This document shows positions 5,931 to 10,399 of a DNA stretch of 10,399 bases, piece by piece. The position numbers were made by a program, and so were the translations under genes. Origin of the DNA: an uncultured Actinomycetes bacterium (GTDB taxonomy: Bacteria; Actinomycetota; Actinomycetes; Nanopelagicales; Nanopelagicaceae); NCBI GenBank assembly GCA_937860175.1, contig CALMBJ010000244.1, forward strand, positions 1 through 10,399, in the 5' to 3' direction. Under the pieces are notes generated by a model that did no database searches, had not been told where the DNA came from, and saw only the letters and a list, made by a program, of their open reading frames with translations. The number at the start of each line of letters is the position of its first letter. Positions within the stretch are counted from its first letter, which is position 1.

Positions 5931-6410
5931 ATGAAGCGCGCAGTTTGCCCAGGATCCTTTGATCCGATCACATATGGCCACTTAGACATCATTGAGCGAG
6001 CAGCGCAGCAGTTTGATCATGTGGTGGTCGCAGTTCTGGAAAATAGAACTAAATCCAGTCTCTTTACCGTTCAAGAGCGTATTGCAATGATCTCTGAAGT
6101 AGTCGCAAAGTATCCAAATGTCTCTGTTGACTCATGGAGTGGATTGTTGGTTGATTATTGCAAGGCCAACTCAATTCAGGCCATCGTAAAGGGACTTCGC
6201 GCAGTTTCAGATTTTGATTATGAGCTGCAGATGGCCCAGGTCAATTTGCAGGGTTCAGGTGTTGAGACCATGTTTATGGCCACTGCGCCAACTCATTCAT
6301 TCCTGTCTTCATCACTAGTAAAAGAGCTTGCCCATTACAACGGCGATGTCTCAACAATGGTCCCACCATCAATTAACGAAGCACTCAAGCTACGAATAGC
6401 GGGGAAGTAA
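5931..6410 (+). CDS. coaD: Phosphopantetheine adenylyltransferase
   Basis: CoaD transfers AMP from ATP to 4'-phosphopantetheine, giving dephospho-CoA, the penultimate step of coenzyme A synthesis. The product has 159 residues, the standard length, as a single nucleotidyltransferase domain that normally forms hexamers. Seen motifs are GSFDPITYGH at 8-17 with the catalytic H17, K41 in ENRTKSSLF, KGLR at 87-90, ELQMA at 98-102, and the C-terminal SFLSSSLVKELA that binds ATP. ATG at 5931 is the only start consistent with the family N-terminus (MKRAVCPGSFDP). The upstream gap contains a leaderless-type -10 box and no Shine-Dalgarno. The next gene begins one base after the stop, suggesting an operon of coaD, the SepIVA-like gene and DUF177. 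Nothing unusual in the protein. Confidence 0.97.
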   Translation: MKRAVCPGSFDPITYGHLDIIERAAQQFDHVVVAVLENRTKSSLFTVQERIAMISEVVAKYPNVSVDSWSGLLVDYCKANSIQAIVKGLRAVSDFDYELQMAQVNLQGSGVETMFMATAPTHSFLSSSLVKELAHYNGDVSTMVPPSINEALKLRIAGK

Positions 6411-6411
6411 T

Positions 6412-6894
6412 ATGGATTCAGTTGAGAAGTTAACCGCAGCGATCACGATGGTCGAAGAGGCACGAAGCGTTCCGCTTTCTGCCAGTTGCGTCGTTCATCG
6501 CGCCGAAATGCTCGAAGTTCTAGATGAAGCACGTGAATCACTGCCAACAGATTTTGTTTCAGCACAAAAAATTATTGAAACTCGAGATGCAATCATTGAA
6601 GAAGCGCGCCTGAGTGCAGAGCAGATGATTGCTATTGCCCGCGAGGATGTTGCCCAGATGGTTGAGCAGACATCAATTGTTCAGATTGCTCGTGATGAGG
6701 CACGAAAGATTCTTGATGATGCTCGCGAGACCGCCGAGATTGAAAAGGCAGAGGTCGAGGAGTACATCGATGGTCGTCTTGCGACCTTAGAGGTAATTCT
6801 TAACAAGACAATGGACGCGGTTTCACGTGGACGCGATCGCTTGGCTGGGGCAAATGATAAGGATGTTTTGTCTCAACTTGCAGATGAAAATTAA
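6412..6894 (+). CDS. SepIVA-like coiled-coil protein (Rv2927c family), shortened
   Basis: The 160-residue protein is hydrophilic, largely helical and rich in Glu, Ala and Arg, with a predicted coiled coil from about 50 to 130 and no membrane segment. Its neighbours (coaD upstream, DUF177-rpmF-rnc-smc downstream) and its two ends match, from memory, the actinobacterial Rv2927c/SepIVA family, a DivIVA-like factor needed for septation in mycobacteria. The N-terminal part EEARSVPLSASCVVHRAEML (15-34) resembles the conserved head, and EEYIDGRLATLEVILNKTM (116-134) followed by DAVSRGRDRL resembles the conserved tail. Mycobacterial members are about 245 residues, so the middle rod appears about 85 residues shorter. 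Such proteins are sometimes mislabelled as ATP synthase subunit B because of their helical repeats. The ATG is one base after coaD, with GGGGAAG upstream. Homology is likely; the cell-division role is inferred. Confidence 0.72.
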   Translation: MDSVEKLTAAITMVEEARSVPLSASCVVHRAEMLEVLDEARESLPTDFVSAQKIIETRDAIIEEARLSAEQMIAIAREDVAQMVEQTSIVQIARDEARKILDDARETAEIEKAEVEEYIDGRLATLEVILNKTMDAVSRGRDRLAGANDKDVLSQLADEN

Positions 6895-6910
6895 TTCCTA
6901 GAAGAACCTC

Positions 6911-7498
6911 ATGAGTAAACAAGTAGATACATTTGAGCTCAACACCTATGAGCTTCCTCGCCGTGCGGGGGAGATGAAGGAGTATGAGTTAGATATCCTC
7001 GTTAAGGAAAAGTTTGGCGTTGAGTTAATCGCTGTTCCTGCAGGAGATGTCATCGAAGTTGACGCACGCCTAGAGTCGGTAACTGAGGGTATTTTGCTCA
7101 GCGCAGAGGTGTACGCGGTAGCAAAGGGTGAGTGCATCAGGTGCCTTGATCCAGTTGAAATTGTTATCGATCGAAAGATTCAGGAGCTCTATAACTACGA
7201 GCCCACCAATGAACGTGGAAAGCGAAAAAAGAAGCAGGAAGAAAGCCTTGAGGATTTAGAGATCGAGGATGAGTTGATGATGGAAGGGGAGATCATGGAT
7301 CTTGAAACCCCGATCCGCGATGCTTTAGTGCTCTCACTTCCAATCAACCCTGTGTGCAGCGAGGATTGCCTAGGTTTGTGCCCTGAGTGTGGGGGCAAAT
7401 GGGCCGATCTACCTGAGGATCACGCCCACCAGGCCGTTGATGCCCGCTGGGCCAGCCTTCAGGGGCTCAACCTCGAGGATCCCGATTTCAAGATTTAG
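6911..7498 (+). CDS. DUF177 (YceD family) protein
   Basis: This belongs to the YceD/DUF177 family, almost always encoded beside rpmF; the bacterial and plant members are linked to 23S rRNA accumulation, but the molecular activity is not established. The product has 195 residues. The N-terminal half is the beta-rich DUF177 domain, with the family's GECIRCLDPVE motif (C75, C78). A charged linker at about 100-125 includes KRKKK and many acidic residues. The C-terminal motif CSEDCLGLCPECGG (C149, C153, C157, C160) probably helps coordinate a metal with the earlier cysteines. ATG at 6911 has AGAAG six bases upstream. It follows the SepIVA-like gene by 16 bases and precedes rpmF by 67 bases. No signal peptide or membrane segment is seen. 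Confidence 0.92.
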   Translation: MSKQVDTFELNTYELPRRAGEMKEYELDILVKEKFGVELIAVPAGDVIEVDARLESVTEGILLSAEVYAVAKGECIRCLDPVEIVIDRKIQELYNYEPTNERGKRKKKQEESLEDLEIEDELMMEGEIMDLETPIRDALVLSLPINPVCSEDCLGLCPECGGKWADLPEDHAHQAVDARWASLQGLNLEDPDFKI

Positions 7499-7505
7499 CC
7501 CTTTT

Positions 7506-7536
7506 GAGGGATACTTTCCCTCTGCAGCCACGCTGC
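7506..7536 (+). other. Two tandem hairpins in the DUF177-rpmF gap
   Basis: GAGGGA (7506-7511) and TCCCTC (7517-7522) form a perfect six-base-pair stem with a five-base loop. Immediately after, GCAGC (7524-7528) and GCTGC (7532-7536) form a second stem with a three-base loop. No T-run follows, so this does not look like an intrinsic terminator. It may be an mRNA processing or regulatory site ahead of rpmF. Function inferred only. Confidence 0.4.
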
Positions 7537-7552
7537 TGCTAAATGATTGAGA

Positions 7553-7557
7553 AGAGG
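7553..7557 (+). promoter_or_regulatory. Shine-Dalgarno of rpmF deciding its GTG start
   Basis: AGAGG is eight bases before the GTG at 7566, supporting initiation there rather than at the out-of-frame ATG at 7543. Confidence 0.65.
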
Positions 7558-7565
7558 TTAGAACA

Positions 7566-7739
7566 GTGCCAGTACCAAAGCGAAAAATGTCGCGTTCAAA
7601 GACGCGTTCACGTCGTAGCCAGTGGAAAACTACTGCAGCAGCTCTTTCAACTTGTGGTCAATGCCAGCAACCTAAGTTGCAACACACCGCTTGCCCAACG
7701 TGCGGTACATACAACCGTCGTCAGGTATTAGAGGTCTGA
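7566..7739 (+). CDS. rpmF: Large ribosomal subunit protein bL32, zinc-binding form
   Basis: This is a structural protein of the 50S subunit. The 57-residue product starts MPVPKRKMSRSKTRSRRSQW, the unmistakable bL32 N-terminus, and ends in a zinc ribbon: C30-x2-C33 and C43-x2-C46, within STCGQCQQPKLQHTACPTCGTY. It is therefore the zinc-binding (C+) form. Start is GTG at 7566, with AGAGG eight bases upstream. The gene is short, and an unrelated longer open frame beginning at 7543 overlaps it, so it is easy to overlook. It lies between DUF177 and rnc, the classic actinobacterial order, and the rnc start is one base after its stop, indicating coupled translation. Normal length; no missing residues. 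Confidence 0.97.
   Translation: MPVPKRKMSRSKTRSRRSQWKTTAAALSTCGQCQQPKLQHTACPTCGTYNRRQVLEV
7730..7734 (+). promoter_or_regulatory. Shine-Dalgarno pointing to a CTG start for rnc
   Basis: AGAGG, in the last codons of rpmF, is six bases before CTG at 7741. No ATG, GTG or TTG occurs in the rnc frame between the in-frame stop at 7729-7731 and TTG at 7789, and no Shine-Dalgarno is properly spaced for that TTG. The site therefore favours CTG initiation. Confidence 0.6.
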
Positions 7740-7740
7740 T

Positions 7741-7762
7741 CTGAGCTCAATACTCAGTGAGC
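7741..7762 (+). other. Small stem-loops covering the rnc start
   Basis: CTGAG (7741-7745) can pair with CTCAG (7753-7757), and GCTCA (7745-7749) with TGAGC (7758-7762). The two are alternatives, and both involve the start codon region. TGAGCTCA (7742-7749) is itself palindromic. The stems are short. They might hold the start in a loop or stem and affect translation. Confidence 0.3.
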
Positions 7763-8427
7763 AACTGGGAGTAACTCTCGATCCAGCTTTGCTTGAGTTA
7801 GCTTTTACTCACCGATCATTTGCATATGAATCGGGAAGTCAAGAAACAAATGAACGTCTTGAATTTCTTGGTGATTCAGTTCTTGGATTAATAGTTACCG
7901 AAGAGCTGTATAAACGTTATCCAGATTTTGATGAGAGTCGTTTATCGCCATTACGTTCAGGTGTTGTCAATATGCGCGCCTTGGCAGATATTGCACGGGG
8001 ACTACAACTGGGCCAGTACATTCGCCTTGGAAAAGGTGAAGAGGTCACAAATGGCCGCGATAAAAACTCTCTCTTAGCAGATGCCCTCGAAGCATTGATC
8101 GGCGCTATTTATTTACAGTTTGGTTTTGAGCGCTGCACCGAGATCGTTCGCGCACTAATTTCTCCAACGATGGATTCAGCGGTAGCACGCGGTGCCGGTC
8201 TTGATGGAAAAACAGCGCTGCAAGAGTTAGCCGCCTCATTAGGAAAGGGCGCACCTGAGTATGTAGTCAGCGAAGAGGGCCCTGATCACGACAAGAACTT
8301 CACCGCCGTAGCGATGTTAGCTGGGCAAGCGTTGAGCGAGGGCACTGGAAAGAGTAAGCGAGAGGCTGAACAAGTCGCCGCCCGCGCAGCATACGAGGCT
8401 TTAAAAACCGCCAATCCGCAAGGCTAA
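7741..8427 (+). CDS. rnc: Ribonuclease III (proposed CTG start)
   Basis: RNase III cleaves double-stranded RNA, releasing 16S and 23S rRNA precursors and processing structured mRNAs. Starting at CTG 7741 the product has 228 residues (E. coli has 226) and begins MSSILSEQLGVTLDPALLEL, the first helix of the family. Counted from there, the signature NERLEFLGDSVLGL gives E38, E41 and D45, and ADALEALIGAIYL gives D114 and E117: the same numbers as the catalytic residues in E. coli. A C-terminal double-stranded-RNA-binding domain runs from about 155 to 222 and includes GKSKREAEQVAARAAYEAL. The alternative TTG at 7789 would delete 16 residues and most of the first helix, and lacks a Shine-Dalgarno. 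The gene starts one base after rpmF and is followed 40 bases later by smc; mutM, commonly between them, is missing. The function is certain, the exact start is not. Confidence 0.93.
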   Translation: MSSILSEQLGVTLDPALLELAFTHRSFAYESGSQETNERLEFLGDSVLGLIVTEELYKRYPDFDESRLSPLRSGVVNMRALADIARGLQLGQYIRLGKGEEVTNGRDKNSLLADALEALIGAIYLQFGFERCTEIVRALISPTMDSAVARGAGLDGKTALQELAASLGKGAPEYVVSEEGPDHDKNFTAVAMLAGQALSEGTGKSKREAEQVAARAAYEALKTANPQG

Positions 8428-8455
8428 ATTCGTCAAAATCACGCTCAAGAGGCGA

Positions 8456-8467
8456 TAGGTTTACCGC
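8456..8467 (+). promoter_or_regulatory. Candidate leaderless promoter (-10 box) of smc
   Basis: TAGGTT at 8456-8461 fits TANNNT and is followed by six bases (TACCGC) and then the smc GTG at 8468. No Shine-Dalgarno lies at a useful distance. The geometry matches the thiL and coaD upstream regions within one base. No clear -35. Confidence 0.5.
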
Positions 8468-10399
8468 GTGTATTTGAAGAGTATGACGCTCAAGGGCTTT
8501 AAGTCCTTCGCTTCGGCAACCACTCTTCGTCTTGAACCCGGAATCACCTGCGTGGTTGGTCCCAATGGTTCTGGTAAATCCAACGTTGTAGATGCCCTCA
8601 CCTGGGTTATGGGTGAGCAAGGCGCAAAATCTTTGCGCGGTGGCAAAATGGAAGATGTCATCTTTGCTGGAACAAGTGGGCGTGCACCTCTTGGTCGCGC
8701 AGAGGTTTCACTCACCATCGACAACTCCGATGGTGCTTTACCAATCGATTACACCGAAGTCACCATCTCAAGAATTTTGTTCCGTAATGGACAAAGCGAG
8801 TATCAGATAAATGGTGAAGCTTCACGTTTGTTAGATATTCAAGAGCTACTGAGCGACTCCGGCATCGGCCGCGAAATGCACGTGATTGTTGGACAAGGTC
8901 AGCTCGATGCGATCTTGATGGCAACACCTGAAGAGCGCAGAGGCTTTATCGAAGAAGCAGCTGGAGTTCTAAAGCACCGCAAGCGCAAAGAGAAGGCTCT
9001 TCGCAAATTAGATTCAATGCAGGCAAACCTTGCACGTGTTCAAGATTTAACGGTTGAACTACGTCGTCAGCTTCGTCCGTTGGGTAAGCAAGCAGAAGTT
9101 GCAAAGAAAGCTGCAACGATCCAGGCAGATCTTCGTGATGCAAAGCTTCGTCTCTTGGCTGATGACTTTATCTCTATGTCAAAGACTTTAGAGCTGGAAG
9201 TTGCAGATGAGAACGCTTTACGCGAACGCAGAACTGCGGTTGAAAATGAACTTGATGCGGTAAGAGCTCGCGAAGAGGCACTTGATACACAAGCTGCGTA
9301 TGAAGCCCCATTACTTCTCGCTGCACAAGAAACCTTCTACAACTTAAACTCTTTGCGAGAAAAATTCCGCGGTACACAAAGCCTGGCTCAAGAAAGATCT
9401 CGCTTCCTTAATGAGGAGGCTGAAGAGGCACGTACATCAGGTCGGGACCCAGAGAGTTTGGATGCAGAGGCACGAACATTGCGTCTTGAAGAGTCTCAGT
9501 TGCGTGCAGATGTATTAACCGCCCAGCAGCAGTTGGCATCAGCAACATCTGCTTTGGCACAAGCAGAAGCAGCGCTCAAGAGTGATGAAGACACAATTGC
9601 TGCAGCGATGCGCGCTATCGCAGATGCACGTGAAGGAACAGCGCGACAAGAAGGACACATAAAGTCCTTAAAGGCCCGCCTTGAAGCTATTACCGAAGAG
9701 ATTGAGCGCTTAACAAAAGCTCGCGATGAAGCCCAAGCACGAGTAGATCAGGCAAAGCGCGAGTACTCATCACATGAACTTGAGATTGCAAGTGCTGATT
9801 CTGGTGAACTTGGTTTAGATTCGCAGTACGAAACTGCCAAGAATCTTCTAGAAACGGCAAAGGTAAAGCATTCTGATTTAGTAGATGCTGAGCGCGCAGC
9901 AGATCGCGAACGCAATGCGGTTGAATCAAAGCTTGAGGCGATAAAGCTCACCTCACAAAATCGTGATGGTGCATCGGCTTTGCTGCGTGATTCCCGTGGA
10001 GTGTCAATTCTCGGAAGTATCGCTGGCTTAATTGAGATCGATAATGGTTGGGAGGCTGCCGCAGCAGCAGCCCTTGGAACCCTTGCAGATGCTGTAGTTG
10101 TGAAGGATCTTTCATCCGCGGTTACTGCGTTAACAACACTTCGCAATGAAAATCTTGGTCAAGCAGATGTTCTGGTCTACGAACCAGGTCAAGGCGGGGG
10201 AGCTTCAATTCCGTCTGGGCTAAATCCATTATCTGCCCACATACGTTCGGCTTCTATCGGCGATTTGGTTACATCACTCCTTGCATCGACGGTTGTTGCC
10301 GAGAATGCGAATGCAGCTGAAGCAATCTTGAGATCTCATCCAACACTTACTGTGGTGACGCGAGATGGCGATGTCATTTCGAGTAGCCGTGCGCGAGGT
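8468..10399 (+). CDS. smc: Chromosome segregation ATPase SMC, 5' part (3' end outside window)
   Basis: SMC is the long coiled-coil ATPase that, with ScpA and ScpB, compacts and segregates the chromosome. The frame is open without a stop from GTG at 8468 to the window edge (644 codons, ending on a codon boundary), so roughly the first half is present. The protein starts MYLKSMTLKGFKSFA, the standard SMC N-terminus. The Walker A motif GPNGSGKSN begins at residue 31, VMGEQGAKSLRGGKMEDVIF follows, then GREMHVIVGQGQLDAIL around 134-150 (Q-loop region) and FIEEAAGVLKHRKRKEKAL from about 160. A long coiled-coil arm extends to about 500. The hinge begins near 510 with RGVSILGSIAGLIEID and GWEAAAAAALGTLADAVVV, and is cut by the window end. 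No Shine-Dalgarno is seen; a -10 box at leaderless distance precedes the GTG. No frameshift or truncation is visible. Confidence 0.97.
   Translation, partial: MYLKSMTLKGFKSFASATTLRLEPGITCVVGPNGSGKSNVVDALTWVMGEQGAKSLRGGKMEDVIFAGTSGRAPLGRAEVSLTIDNSDGALPIDYTEVTISRILFRNGQSEYQINGEASRLLDIQELLSDSGIGREMHVIVGQGQLDAILMATPEERRGFIEEAAGVLKHRKRKEKALRKLDSMQANLARVQDLTVELRRQLRPLGKQAEVAKKAATIQADLRDAKLRLLADDFISMSKTLELEVADENALRERRTAVENELDAVRAREEALDTQAAYEAPLLLAAQETFYNLNSLREKFRGTQSLAQERSRFLNEEAEEARTSGRDPESLDAEARTLRLEESQLRADVLTAQQQLASATSALAQAEAALKSDEDTIAAAMRAIADAREGTARQEGHIKSLKARLEAITEEIERLTKARDEAQARVDQAKREYSSHELEIASADSGELGLDSQYETAKNLLETAKVKHSDLVDAERAADRERNAVESKLEAIKLTSQNRDGASALLRDSRGVSILGSIAGLIEIDNGWEAAAAAALGTLADAVVVKDLSSAVTALTTLRNENLGQADVLVYEPGQGGGASIPSGLNPLSAHIRSASIGDLVTSLLASTVVAENANAAEAILRSHPTLTVVTRDGDVISSSRARG

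Noticed and set aside
7543..7731. 62-codon open frame overlapping rpmF
   Set aside because: It is an out-of-frame reading of the bL32 gene; the protein has no family features, while the frame from 7566 is a complete bL32.
10060..10078. GCA/GCC repeat in smc
   Set aside because: It simply encodes an alanine run in the SMC hinge, which is common there; not a functional repeat.
9748..10146. 132-codon open frame opposite smc
   Set aside because: Antisense to the coiled-coil and hinge coding region; Ala/Ser/Arg-rich composition mirrors the smc codons. No independent evidence.
1..10399. Search for mobile elements, CRISPR, tRNA genes, defence or toxin-antitoxin systems
   Set aside because: Nearly every base is covered by housekeeping genes; no transposase, direct-repeat array, cloverleaf or unexplained gap over about 150 bases was found.

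Overview
The window is a compact block of bacterial housekeeping genes whose content and order point to an actinobacterium. The order gpsA, ddl, thiL, rpmB, recG, rsmD, coaD, a SepIVA-like coiled-coil gene, a DUF177 gene, rpmF, rnc, smc is a condensed version of the chromosomal stretch that in Mycobacterium tuberculosis runs from gpsA (Rv2982c) to smc (Rv2922c). The SepIVA-like gene next to DUF177-rpmF-rnc is an actinobacterial signature. By eye the base composition is close to 45-50% GC, low for the phylum, intergenic gaps are often 1-40 bases, and several genes usually interleaved here (ung, a DAK/fatty-acid-kinase-type gene, mutM) are absent. Together this suggests a streamlined, low-GC planktonic actinobacterium, for example a freshwater acI/Nanopelagicales type. 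That assignment is inference.

Layout. Positions 1-1550 hold the 3' part of gpsA (glycerol-3-phosphate for phospholipids) and ddl (D-Ala-D-Ala for peptidoglycan), overlapping by ATGA. A one-domain Lrp/AsnC-type gene on the minus strand converges on ddl and is divergent from thiL. thiL ends in a bidirectional hairpin terminator that lies inside its own coding sequence and also serves rpmB (bL28, minus strand). rpmB and recG diverge from a 150-base region with a palindromic AGGGTACCCT box. recG-rsmD follow as a tight pair. coaD, the SepIVA-like gene and the DUF177 gene form the next cluster, then rpmF and rnc, then smc, which runs off the right edge in its hinge.

Two real genes are easy to miss. 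rpmF (7566-7739) is only 57 codons long, and smc (8468-10399) has no stop inside the window. rnc appears to start with CTG at 7741: this gives a good Shine-Dalgarno spacing and places every catalytic residue at the same number as in E. coli RNase III.

Regulation visible in the sequence. thiL, coaD and smc each have a TANNNT -10 hexamer followed by exactly 6-7 bases and then the start codon, with no Shine-Dalgarno, which is the geometry of leaderless transcripts. The AsnC-type, rpmB, recG, rsmD, DUF177, rpmF and rnc genes have recognisable Shine-Dalgarno sequences.

Functionally the block serves cell envelope (gpsA, ddl, SepIVA-like), cofactors (thiL, coaD), ribosome and RNA maturation (rpmB, rpmF, rsmD, DUF177, rnc) and chromosome maintenance (recG, smc). 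I see no mobile element, CRISPR array, tRNA, rRNA, toxin-antitoxin or defence system, and no wholly new system. The observations worth checking are start-codon and promoter usage, small structured leaders, and a shortened septation-factor homologue.
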